A program made the position numbers and the translations under genes. Below, piece by piece: positions 55,757 through 63,856 of a DNA stretch of 64,000 bases. A model generated the notes under the pieces. That model did no database searches. It was not told where the DNA came from and was given only the letters and a program-made list of their open reading frames with translations. How positions within the stretch are numbered: position 1 is the stretch's first letter; the number at the start of each line of letters is the position of its first letter. Source of the DNA: CANHBY01 sp046342195. GTDB taxonomy: Bacteria; Pseudomonadota; Gammaproteobacteria; Burkholderiales; Burkholderiaceae_C. Where the stretch lies: the NCBI GenBank assembly GCA_046342195.1, contig JBKDQE010000021.1:3001-67000 (forward strand). Direction: 5' to 3'.

Positions 55757-57115
55757 TCAGAGGTACTCGTCCTTCCAACGCGCCGCATCCGCCACAAGCT
55801 GGGTCAGCCGCTCGGCCTGCTTGGCCACGAAGTCGGCAATGCCTTGCACGAAGGCCCGCTCGGCCTCGCCCTCGTAGTCGGCGGCCTGGGCTTGTGCGGC
55901 GGCCTCTGCTGCGGCCAGCTTCGCCAGCCGTTGGCCTTCCCGGCGCATCAGCTTGCGGTCAACGCCGCAGCGTGCGGCAAAGTCGGCAAAGGCAAAGGCC
56001 GAGACCTCGGCGTGGCTGAACACATCGCCGTAGGCCATGGCCAGCTCGGTGTCAAAGCCGTCGTATTGCAGGACGCTCACCAGGTCGTACCAGGGGGTCG
56101 GTTCCAGCAGCCCGCCCGGGCGCACAAAGAACGAAAAGTTCTTGCCGTGCGCGTCGCTGTTGCCAATCAAGAACTGGAAGAGCGCCCAGCGCAGCATGGC
56201 CAGCCGCGCAGCAGCCTTGTTGGCGGTCAGGTCGGCACAGCCAAACAGCCTCTCGAAGCTCACCCCATCGCGGATGTGGCGCACCGCCTCGGCACTGCCC
56301 AGATTGCGCTCGTACTTGTAGGCCACGGGCAGGTCACAGGCTTGGGCCGCGTCGATGATGTGCCGGCGGTGAACCCGCGGCTGACCGCCAGCTGTCTCGA
56401 CTTCGCGGTCGAAGCGCCGCACGACCAGCACCGGTCGGGGCGTGCGCAACAGGGCCACCTCAGCAACTGGCAGCTTCATGCGGCGGGCCAGCGACATGCA
56501 GAAGTGCTCGTTGACCGCCAGGTGCGGCGTCTGCGGGTTGCCGGTGTCGGGCTTGAGGATGTGGGTGGAGGCCAATCGCTGTCCGTCCACCAAAAAGAGT
56601 CGCCCGCCCTCCAGCAGTGGACGGTCAAGGTAGACCAGCAGCTTGTCCTGCAGGCCGGCCACCGACATGCGCACCTTGCCGTCCCACACCGTCAGTGGTA
56701 CCTGCTCGCGCTCGGCGATGCGCCGGTCGAGTTCCTGGATTGGGATTTCTCGCAGCGTGGGTTCACCTTCTGGCTGCTCGGCTGCTCCGTCGCCAGTGAA
56801 GCGCAGAGCACCCGCTGTTTCGGCACCCAGCGCCCAGATAAGGCCAAAGACATTTGTCTTGGCCAGACCGTTGTAGTCCACCGCTACATCCAGGGCACGC
56901 CCTTCGGGCAGCAGATGCTCAATGAAGCGCTTGATGGATGGAAACGCGTAGTCAGCCGCCGGGCGCATCAGGGGCAGGGCCGGAGACAGCGGGAAAGACT
57001 GGGCGTCGGCGACCCACGGCTCGGCGTAGTTCAGGCCCCAGCGGTCATCGCGCCCCTCGTGTTCGATGGTCGCGACCTTGGCTTCCTCAGCCCAGACGTG
57101 GAGGGTGTGCGTCAT
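55757..57115 (-). CDS. hipA: HipA-family serine/threonine kinase toxin
   Basis: A 452-residue HipA-type kinase. Classical HipA phosphorylates glutamyl-tRNA synthetase, halting translation and inducing persistence. The flexible ATP-binding loop is in MSVAGLQDKLLVYL (Ser151 is a candidate autophosphorylation site), and the catalytic and metal-binding residues are in GNSDAHGKNFSFF (Asp321, Asn326) and WYDLVSV. The gene is intact. It starts 10 bases after hipB ends. The C-terminal 60 residues are Ala-rich helix. Confidence 0.93.
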   Translation of the reverse strand: MTHTLHVWAEEAKVATIEHEGRDDRWGLNYAEPWVADAQSFPLSPALPLMRPAADYAFPSIKRFIEHLLPEGRALDVAVDYNGLAKTNVFGLIWALGAETAGALRFTGDGAAEQPEGEPTLREIPIQELDRRIAEREQVPLTVWDGKVRMSVAGLQDKLLVYLDRPLLEGGRLFLVDGQRLASTHILKPDTGNPQTPHLAVNEHFCMSLARRMKLPVAEVALLRTPRPVLVVRRFDREVETAGGQPRVHRRHIIDAAQACDLPVAYKYERNLGSAEAVRHIRDGVSFERLFGCADLTANKAAARLAMLRWALFQFLIGNSDAHGKNFSFFVRPGGLLEPTPWYDLVSVLQYDGFDTELAMAYGDVFSHAEVSAFAFADFAARCGVDRKLMRREGQRLAKLAAAEAAAQAQAADYEGEAERAFVQGIADFVAKQAERLTQLVADAARWKDEYL

Positions 57116-57125
57116 CTAGGTCGCC

Positions 57126-57428
57126 TCACGCTTTCGTCTCGTCGGCGGGCTTTGAGGCGACAGCGGCTGCTGCCTCCCGTGCCCACGGATGCTCCTTGGG
57201 GAGAACTAGGAGCGTGAGGCCCAGGCCATCGAGCACCGCCAGCGCTTTGTCCAGGCGCACCGACCCCTGGCCGTTCTCGAGCCGAGACATGAGGTCCACT
57301 GATACGCCCACCAGCCCAGCGGCATCGTCGATGCGCAGCGACTGCGACTTGCGCCGCTCGCGCACGACCGGCCCCAGGTCAGGGGCTGACTGGAGCAGTG
57401 TGGGGCGGTGGCTGGCAGAGTCGGTCAT
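57126..57428 (-). CDS. hipB: HipB-family Xre-type antitoxin/repressor
   Basis: A 100-residue protein with a HTH Xre domain (VVRERRKSQSLRIDDAAGLV, then LMSRLENGQGSVRLDKAL) and a flexible C-terminal tail, as in HipB, which binds HipA and represses its own operon. Its start codon lies inside one of the repeated boxes upstream, consistent with autorepression. Confidence 0.92.
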   Translation of the reverse strand: MTDSASHRPTLLQSAPDLGPVVRERRKSQSLRIDDAAGLVGVSVDLMSRLENGQGSVRLDKALAVLDGLGLTLLVLPKEHPWAREAAAAVASKPADETKA

Positions 57429-57592
57429 TTCGGAGTTTCAGTTGCTGAGCTTGTGGAGCATACCTTGGGCAGGAAATTTCTGCTATTCCGAAATCATAGA
57501 CGATTCTGTGGATTCATCGACTAAAATTTCGGTAAATCAGAAATACTTGGGGCTGGAATAGATGACTGGCAAGAATTTCTGATTTTCCGAAA
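57428..57592. promoter_or_regulatory. Array of four putative HipB operator boxes shared by two divergent genes
   Basis: Three 17-bp boxes fit TTTCTGMTWTNCCGAAA: 57477-57493 and 57576-57592 in one orientation, 57527-57543 inverted. A partial fourth, TTTCGGAGTTTCAG at 57428-57441, overlaps the hipB start. Starts are 49, 50 and 49 bases apart, so the boxes are roughly in phase. The array lies between hipB and the divergent HEPN-LOTUS gene and can control both. Confidence 0.75.
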
Positions 57593-57653
57593 CTTTGGCT
57601 GAGGTTGCAGAGGTCCGCCCGGCCCCGTATTTCCGCCATGGAACACTGACGCG

Positions 57654-58505
57654 ATGACCGACCAACCTAGGCCCCAAGGCCAGCTCGACGTCCAGCGTTG
57701 GCTGGGGCGGTGCATGCTGCGGTTGCAGCAGTACGAGCGGCTGATGAAGTTGCTGCTGGCCCACCACGAGCTCGCGGGGCCTGCCGACAGGCTGGAGGCC
57801 CAGCGGGCCGCGAACTTGGAGAAGGTGTCGGACAAGACCCTGGGTACGCTGGTCAAGTCCCTCTTCGAGAGCTACGCGGTGCCGGACGGATTCGAGCGCG
57901 AGTTGCTCCCGGAGGACAAGGTCCTGACCGACCGCATCTCCATGGCCATCAGCTACCGCATGACCATGGCTCCGGAGCGGCTCGCCGAGGCCAGAGCCCA
58001 GATTGAGGAACTGGTCGTGATGCGCAACGAGCTGGTGCATCACTTCATCGAGCGATTTGACCTCTGGAGCGACCCGGGCTGCGAGGCCGCCTTGCGCCAC
58101 CTCGAGCACTGCTACCAGCGTATCGACCACCACCACAACGAACTGGTCGGGTGGGTCAAGACCATGGACGAGGCACGAGCCCACATGGCGGCATTCGCCG
58201 AAACCGACGTCTTTCACGACATGGTGGTGAACGGCATCGCGCCTGACGGAACCTTTGATTGGACGCACACCGGCATCGTTCGAGTGCTGCGCGAGGCGTC
58301 CGAGGCGCTGTCCGAGGGGGGCTTGACCAGACTGGACCGAGCTCGCGACTGGATAGCAGCCCACCATCCGGACCAGACCCCGAGCAAGTACGGCTGCCGC
58401 ACCTGGCCGCAGGTTCTCAGTGAGTCCAGGCTGTTCGAGCTGGTCTACAGGGTCGGGGATGACGGGAAGAGGGTGGGCTGGTTCCGCAAGCGCTTGGCCA
58501 GTTAG
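57654..58505 (+). CDS. Predicted HEPN-like RNase fused to an OST-HTH/LOTUS domain
   Basis: A 283-residue protein. Residues 10-185 are all-helical and contain VVMRNELVHHF, where Arg124-x4-His129 fits the R-x4-6-H motif of HEPN ribonucleases. Residues 203-281 (WTHTGIVRVLREASEALSEG to FELVYRVGDDGKRVGWFRKR) resemble an OST-HTH/LOTUS RNA-binding domain. A plausible role is RNA cleavage directed by LOTUS binding. It is transcribed away from hipBA, 225 bases from hipB, across the shared operator array. No strong ribosome-binding site precedes the ATG. Domain calls are from motif reading only. Confidence 0.7.
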   Translation: MTDQPRPQGQLDVQRWLGRCMLRLQQYERLMKLLLAHHELAGPADRLEAQRAANLEKVSDKTLGTLVKSLFESYAVPDGFERELLPEDKVLTDRISMAISYRMTMAPERLAEARAQIEELVVMRNELVHHFIERFDLWSDPGCEAALRHLEHCYQRIDHHHNELVGWVKTMDEARAHMAAFAETDVFHDMVVNGIAPDGTFDWTHTGIVRVLREASEALSEGGLTRLDRARDWIAAHHPDQTPSKYGCRTWPQVLSESRLFELVYRVGDDGKRVGWFRKRLAS

Positions 58506-58665
58506 CTGCGGCTGCTCTCGAGCAGTTTGGACAGCACTCGCGGATGCAGTCCGACGGCTCAAAGAAGCACGGCTTCTAAAGTCGACTAAGCGCAGTCTCT
58601 TCGCCGAATTTAGAGCCGGGCGCAGGTTGCCTACACGGGTTTCCATCAACTCACTGGAGACACGT

Positions 58666-59163
58666 ATGACCACCACCAAGAGCCGCCAATCGACTGATGA
58701 CCACCTGACCGACGAAGTCCTGCAGAACGCTCACGACCTGCCGCGGAACGCTTCGAGCGCAAACGCGACGCCAGTCAGCATGGTCCAGAAGCCGCTGACC
58801 AGAAAAGACGTTTGTGGCTTGCTCGGTATCTCCGTGCGCACGACCCAATACTGGGTCGAGCAGGGACGCTTGCCAGAGCCTTTATGCATTGGCCGTAAGC
58901 GGTACTGGCTGCCCCATCAGCTTGAAAAGCTGCTGCAGCCTCAAGCCCAAGAGCTGTGTCTGCAGTCCATGGAGGCCGCACAGCCGCCTGGTCTGCCCGT
59001 GACAGAGACCCAGGGGCCGACGGAAGTTGCCCGGACTCGTAAGCGCCGCAAGAAGTCATCCGAGTCCATCCCATGTTCTGAGAGCGTGAAGACACGGACG
59101 CAATCCAAATGCGAAGAAATCAAGCGAAGGCTCAACCTGATTCCAGCTGACCTGACCGTCTGA
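58666..59163 (+). CDS. Excisionase/MerR-like helix-turn-helix protein
   Basis: A 165-residue protein with a central HTH (LTRKDVCGLLGISVRTTQYW, then VEQGRLPEPLCIGRKRYW) typical of excisionase-type DNA-binding proteins, followed by a long disordered basic tail (TRKRRKKSSES). The ATG at 58666 has GGAG upstream. Such small HTH proteins commonly regulate excision or plasmid genes; the specific role is unknown. Confidence 0.75.
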   Translation: MTTTKSRQSTDDHLTDEVLQNAHDLPRNASSANATPVSMVQKPLTRKDVCGLLGISVRTTQYWVEQGRLPEPLCIGRKRYWLPHQLEKLLQPQAQELCLQSMEAAQPPGLPVTETQGPTEVARTRKRRKKSSESIPCSESVKTRTQSKCEEIKRRLNLIPADLTV

Positions 59164-59262
59164 CGGGCTCCCGGCCCGTTGAGGAATCGGCTGCGCCGAC
59201 CAAGCTATCTGAGGTGCCTACACGTCATGCGCCTGCCACTGGGCGTGAAAGGACACGACGTG

Positions 59263-59910
59263 ATGAATGAAGATGAACAGCACCTCGAGCAGCTGCGTGC
59301 CGTGGCGCGTATGCTGGACAACGGCCAATTCGCCATGGCGACCCTGCTGCGCGAGACCGAGCACGGGCTCTGCGCCACGAACGAGGCGGGCTCTGGCCTG
59401 ATAGTCCTGCACGGCATCGTGCCGGCCAAGTTCTTGGAGCGGATGAAGCGCGGGCGGTGGAGACGCTGCACCGAGCTGATGACGACCTCGGACCTGTGTT
59501 CAGCGCTCGTTGCGGGCTTTGAGCTTGGGGATGTGCAGCTGCGGCTGATCCTGCCGCTGCTCGGGCGTGAACTGCGAGAGGCGCTGGCGACCTTGCCGGC
59601 CGACGAGCCTCTTCGTCTCTACATGGTGGCCGAAGAGGATGGAAGGCAGCTGAACCTCAAGGTGCGAATGGGGCCTGAAAGCGCTCAGGCGCTCGCCGCG
59701 ATGGTCGAAGATGACAACGAAGACTCCGCATTCACGCTGGGTGCGTTGCTTGAGCTATCGAGGGACGTGGCCTGCTGGAAGATGGGCGACCCGGATGGAC
59801 GTCAGTGGCCGCCACTGAGCCCCGATGTGGTGGTCATGACGGTGCTTCCGCCTTCGCTTGTGCGCGCGACAGCTGAGCTCAAGGCCTTGGTCCACGAGAT
59901 GGTGCATTGA
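59263..59910 (+). CDS. Unknown protein of the plasmid-like region
   Basis: A 215-residue acidic protein (MNEDEQHLEQLRAVARMLDN) I do not recognise. It has no membrane segment or signal and looks globular, with predicted mixed helix and strand. The ATG at 59263 follows AAAGGA; codon use and GC content match its neighbours. It lies 99 bases after the HTH gene and converges with the replication gene. Confidence 0.65.
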   Translation: MNEDEQHLEQLRAVARMLDNGQFAMATLLRETEHGLCATNEAGSGLIVLHGIVPAKFLERMKRGRWRRCTELMTTSDLCSALVAGFELGDVQLRLILPLLGRELREALATLPADEPLRLYMVAEEDGRQLNLKVRMGPESAQALAAMVEDDNEDSAFTLGALLELSRDVACWKMGDPDGRQWPPLSPDVVVMTVLPPSLVRATAELKALVHEMVH

Positions 59911-59962
59911 TTCCGAAGGGCTGGCGAGAGCTGGCCCTTCCCCTTTGGGCGAACGCCAGCGC

Positions 59963-60940
59963 TCAGCCGTTATCACCCTTCTTCCAGGTCACCTTACCCT
60001 TCACCACTTGCCAACCCGGTTCCACCACTTGGTTGTGCTCAAGGATGGAGAGGGCTTCCCGCAGCGATGCGGCAAAGTTCTTGGGCTTGGCCTGTGAACC
60101 GCAGCGACTTTGCAGCAGCGTCAAAGATGTAGGGTTGAGGATGCTCTGAGAACGGACGTATCCCAGCAGCCAAGTGGCCAGCCCAGGCGGCAATTCTGTT
60201 CGCAGCCGACGGTCCATCCAGATAGCCTGCACGCCCGCGAAGAGCTGCGTGACCTTCTCATCCAGCCGAATGAACCAGTCGCCATATGGGGGATAGTGGA
60301 AGAAGCCCACCAGCTGCACGCGGAAGTCTGGCCCCTTCAGGAAACTCTCCTGCATACGCTGGATGGTTTCTTGCAAATGATGGCGCACGCTGCCGCCTGC
60401 GTACTTGATGCCCAATGACTGCAAGAGTTCCACGGGGCTGAAGAACACGAGACGACCGGGCTTGAAATCCTGGGCCAGGTGCAGCAACGCCATGAAGACC
60501 AGTCCGTCCGACTGTCGCAACTCCGGGCCCTGATAAGTCAGCTCGCAAGCGGCTGTGTGGGGAATCGTCATTTCGACCTTCTCGCGGCGTCTGCCACTGC
60601 GGGCGATGCCAAACAAAGGGGTGCACAGCAGGCTCTTGGGGCTCAACAGTTGCTCGTCGTGGTGCCAGGGCACCAGCTGCATCTGTGCCGTTTCAACCTC
60701 TGCTCGCAAACATTTGATTTCTTGAGTCAGCGTCGTTGTATCCGAGACCAATGGGCTGGACGCGGACAGCTTGCCCAGTGTCGCTTCGAGCTTCTTGATG
60801 TGACCTCTGAGGCCCTTGAGCCGCGCACGGTCGGATTCGAACCCATGGTCCACTTCGGCGGCGTACCCGCGCGGAACTGGGGGCAGCGAGGGAGTCGGAG
60901 TAACAGAGGAAGCAGGCCTGGCGGCATGGTTTTGGCTCAT
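59963..60940 (-). CDS. TrfA-like plasmid replication initiator
   Basis: A 325-residue protein resembling TrfA of IncP plasmids: LLCTPLFGIARSGRRREKVE, LTYQGPELRQSDGLVFMALL, a winged-helix region (VTQLFAGVQAIW) and a C-terminal wHTH (RCGSQAKPKNFAASLREAL). The N-terminal 100 residues contain a coiled coil. TrfA binds iterons and opens the origin; iteron-like repeats lie just upstream. The ATG at 60940 is chosen over an adjacent GTG. Confidence 0.82.
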   Translation of the reverse strand: MSQNHAARPASSVTPTPSLPPVPRGYAAEVDHGFESDRARLKGLRGHIKKLEATLGKLSASSPLVSDTTTLTQEIKCLRAEVETAQMQLVPWHHDEQLLSPKSLLCTPLFGIARSGRRREKVEMTIPHTAACELTYQGPELRQSDGLVFMALLHLAQDFKPGRLVFFSPVELLQSLGIKYAGGSVRHHLQETIQRMQESFLKGPDFRVQLVGFFHYPPYGDWFIRLDEKVTQLFAGVQAIWMDRRLRTELPPGLATWLLGYVRSQSILNPTSLTLLQSRCGSQAKPKNFAASLREALSILEHNQVVEPGWQVVKGKVTWKKGDNG

Positions 60941-61411
60941 CACCAGTCAAACACCCGGGTTTAGCCACCCCCCCGACTCCAAGCGTGGCGAGTGCCGACT
61001 TCCCTTGTCACGGAGGGCCATGTCAAATGACCCGCTGGGCATGCCAAATGAGCCGCCGCTCGTGTCATTTGACCCGCTGGAAAGCTGCCACTTTCCCTCT
61101 AGAACGCCCGATTCCCACCTACCACTCCTACCTCCCTAAATGCCTAAAGCCGGGCCAAGGGGTTCATGCCAGGGCGGGACTGGCTGGCGGGCCCGGAGGC
61201 GGCTTGAAGCTCGGCCGTGTGCATGAGTCTTGACAGCCGGAGGGCATGGAGGGGAAGCCGGGGTGTTCCCCAAGGGCAGGACGCTGGGCGGCTTTGCGGT
61301 GACAGCCGCTGCAGATGCAATGGCGGGCGCGGCAAAGAAAGCGGCGCCACGTGGGCGCCGCTCAGAGTCATGTCATGACGTGTGGCCTATAGGGGTCGGT
61401 TCGCTGGCCAA
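60941..61411. other. Gene-free interval with probable replication origin elements
   Basis: About 470 bases between the initiator and the SSB gene with no credible frame. It contains three 21-bp-periodic repeats followed by an AT-richer stretch at 61085-61145, and could be an oriV or the initiator's operator. Confidence 0.45.
61021..61080. repeat. Three iteron-like repeats, 21-bp period
   Basis: Units start at 61021, 61042 and 61063: TGTCAAATGACCCGCTGG, TGCCAAATGAGCCGCCGC and TGTCATTTGACCCGCTGG. The first and third contain GTCAAATGAC and its reverse complement, so the core is palindromic. A 21-bp period puts them on one DNA face, as for initiator-bound iterons. Confidence 0.7.
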
Positions 61412-61726
61412 TCAGGTCTCAGCCGCTTCTTTGGCGATGGCCGGTTTGGCAATCTTGGTCGCTTCGAACGCGATGATGAGCAACGTGCCCGTGGGCTTGC
61501 CTTCGCGGCTCAGGTAGTAGTCGACCTTGAGCTTGCCGGTGACCTTGACGAAGTCACCTTTGACCAGCTTCGGGTCTTCGGGAGACATGCGGCGCACGGT
61601 GTACCAGCAGGGACTGTCGTCCTGTCCGCGCTGCGACTCACAGATGCGCCACTCCCAGTACACCTTCCCACTGGCTTTGCTCTCCTTTTTGACCGGTTCG
61701 GTCGCCACGTTCCCAAAAACTTGCAT
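61412..61726 (-). CDS. Single-stranded DNA-binding protein of plasmid/ICE type
   Basis: A 104-residue OB-fold protein (MQVFGNVATEPVKKESKASG, LVKGDFVKVTGKLKVDYYLS) resembling the short SSB-like proteins of integrated plasmids. It lacks the acidic C-terminal tail of chromosomal SSB. The ATG has AAGGA upstream. Confidence 0.75.
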   Translation of the reverse strand: MQVFGNVATEPVKKESKASGKVYWEWRICESQRGQDDSPCWYTVRRMSPEDPKLVKGDFVKVTGKLKVDYYLSREGKPTGTLLIIAFEATKIAKPAIAKEAAET

Positions 61727-61789
61727 GCTTGTGTCCTTCTGCAGAAGACGGCAAATGCCGTCTCAACGTATAGCGACCGCGCTCGCGAA

Positions 61790-63040
61790 TCAGGGCGCCG
61801 ACTTGAGGAGCGGTGATAGCAGCGGGGACGTCAGCGCTGGCCAGGCCGTTCCAGTACCCGCGCGCCTGTAGGGCAGGTAGTCGTCGTCCATCCATTCTTC
61901 GGTGCGCAATGCCTCACCGGCAGTGATGCGAGCCTTGGGCAGCCAGGTCGGCAGCAGCTGAATCACGACATGGCCTGCATGCACGGTCTTGTCCAGCTTC
62001 CGCCCATCGGACAGCCTCAGCGTCTCTGCCGCCAGGACTTCGAAGGTGCCCGGAGCGACCTCCTTGAAGCTCCGGCGACCATCCACCAACTCCTTGCCCT
62101 GACTGCCTTGCGCCAACCCGCGCAGCAGGGCCAGAGCTCGGCCTTGGATGCGCTCATTTCTGCAGAACACGACCACCCGCCGTAGTCGCTGTCCGTCTCG
62201 CAGCAGAGAGCCAACAGACAGGCTCAAAGCCCTCAATGAGGCTTCGCGTTCAGAGCCGCGTTTGCTCCGGTCCACTTCAGCCCATGTCACGCCACTATCA
62301 GGTTCTGTGAAAGCAGCATCTGGGCGCAGCGTTCGTCCAAGCGCGCGGCCTTCCATTCGCACCGTCACATCCAGCAGCCCCTGAATGCTCTTCTGGCCAG
62401 GGCCAACATGCCGGTTGAGTCGGCGCAGCAGTTCTTGTTCTGTTTCCGCCTTCAGCCCGCGCGCTTCTGCAGCCAGGACGAGCAACTGCAGCCAAAGCCG
62501 ATGCTCTGGATTCGTCATGTCGCTGACTCGGCGAACAGACGATGCCGCGCCTTCGTGGCCATGGTCCTTGAGCCATTCGGCGCCGCGTGCAGTGAGGCCG
62601 TAGATGGTTTGGAAGCGGTCACTTCTGTAGCGCTTGATGAGCTGTTCCTTCACAAGCCCGCGGACGCACCTCTGCGCGGCCGTCAACGCCGCTTTGAAGG
62701 GGCGCTCTGGGTAGCAATGCACAGCGACGTCTATCGTTCGCATCACCCGGAACCGGTCCAGCATCAGCAGCGCCCGCAAGCGCGCCGAGCTCTGCAGTTT
62801 CATCGTCGAAAGTTGCGCAGACAGTCCTCGTCGCACCGCTGGGGTGCTGGGGCGCTGCTCTGCCGGGTGCTCGCCGCTGACACCGTCGAGTGCGGCCGCG
62901 TGCACCTCGCTGGTGTCTTGACGATGACCTGATGGGCCAGGGATGGAAGCTCCGTGCTGCCTAGCGACAGGCGCTGCGGAGTGCTTCTGAGTGGAGGCTG
63001 GCGTTGGCTTGGACCTCTCCGATGGTGAGCGTGCGGTCAT
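61790..63040 (-). CDS. Replication-relaxation (Replic_Relax) family protein
   Basis: A 416-residue protein. After a disordered Ser/Pro-rich N-terminus of about 75 residues comes a winged-helix region (ARLRALLMLDRFRVMRTIDV, with a second part near YGLTARGAEWLKDHG), then a domain with DAAFTEPDSGVTWAEVDRS that could be nuclease-like. This layout matches the replication-relaxation family of conjugative and mobilisable elements. The ATG follows GAGGAG. It lies 63 bases before the SSB gene on the same strand. Confidence 0.75.
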   Translation of the reverse strand: MTARSPSERSKPTPASTQKHSAAPVARQHGASIPGPSGHRQDTSEVHAAALDGVSGEHPAEQRPSTPAVRRGLSAQLSTMKLQSSARLRALLMLDRFRVMRTIDVAVHCYPERPFKAALTAAQRCVRGLVKEQLIKRYRSDRFQTIYGLTARGAEWLKDHGHEGAASSVRRVSDMTNPEHRLWLQLLVLAAEARGLKAETEQELLRRLNRHVGPGQKSIQGLLDVTVRMEGRALGRTLRPDAAFTEPDSGVTWAEVDRSKRGSEREASLRALSLSVGSLLRDGQRLRRVVVFCRNERIQGRALALLRGLAQGSQGKELVDGRRSFKEVAPGTFEVLAAETLRLSDGRKLDKTVHAGHVVIQLLPTWLPKARITAGEALRTEEWMDDDYLPYRRAGTGTAWPALTSPLLSPLLKSAP

Positions 63041-63856
63041 GGGTCTCCTCGTGGAATGGTGTTTTCAGGAGCCGCTGCCCTTCCGTTGGTGTTTCCTGGG
63101 CAGCGGCGTGTGTCCCACGTGTAGTGACCGCGCTACCAGCAGCCAATAGGCTGCACACCACGCCGCTGCCCATCAGCTGTGGGTGTCATCGAGTTCCGAT
63201 GCACGGCAGCCCGAGGGCATGGGGCAACTGTTCTTTCCCCTCGTGCCGCCTCGCGCGCAGGGGTGCGCGCGTCACCGGCGTTTTCGTCGCGACGTCCTTC
63301 AAAGCGACCGTGTTTCCCGACCGGCTTCGCCGGTGCGAACCGCCGCCGTCCCATAACGACCTTTCAAGGGTGAACGTCTTTTCTGGACGGCTTGCTCAAC
63401 TGTTCTTCCAGCACGCCGTGCCAGCGAGGCTTGCCCCGATTGATGTGCTTGCCTCGCGGCAATGCCCATCACTCGGGGACCCCGCGCCTCAGCAGTAGCA
63501 CCGCGTAGTACGCGGCGCTCCGTGTCATCGAGGCCTGCGCGCGCTGGGACGGCGGCGGTTCGCACCGCCTTGCCGGTCCCGGTCGCGAGCAGCTGTTTCC
63601 TCGTTGTCGTTCTGCCGAGGCCTTGCGTGACCCGTGCACGCCACAGACGCCTCATCACGGGGCGCTGGCTGGACGCCAGCCCGTCCGTCGCTGGTGCCAT
63701 CGGGGGTGCCCTTCGGTGCCTTCAGGCCGGGCGTGACAGGAAGCCGTACTGGCCGATGGTGAGGGCCTCCTCAACTGCCGCGCGCCCAGCGGTGCTGGTC
63801 GCCGCACCCGTGACTACACGTCTCATCACCAACAACTGGGGAGAGACCCATGTATC
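63041..63856. other. Long non-coding GC-rich interval with inverted repeats
   Basis: About 816 bases without a convincing gene; the frames present are low-complexity Arg/Ala-rich translations of GC-rich sequence. It holds the long inverted repeat listed separately, a GCGCGC hairpin near 63268, and, just before the insertion sequence, a GGGGAG ribosome-binding site with an ATG at 63850. Confidence 0.5.
63319..63578. repeat. Long inverted repeat with 22-bp perfect core
   Basis: Arms at 63319-63353 and 63545-63578 are reverse complements, with a perfect 22-bp stretch from GGTGCGAACCGCC to the CCGTCCCA end and one small mismatch block near the outer GACCGGC. The arms are separated by 191 bp. It could be an origin, transfer origin or partition site of the plasmid-like element. 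Confidence 0.7.

Noticed and set aside
55682..57217. 511-codon plus-strand open frame
   Set aside because: Antisense to hipA and the intergenic scar; a product of high GC content.
63299..63700. 133-codon minus-strand open frame in the gap before the insertion sequence
   Set aside because: Low-complexity Arg/Ala-rich translation that spans the long inverted repeat; no ribosome-binding site or known motif.
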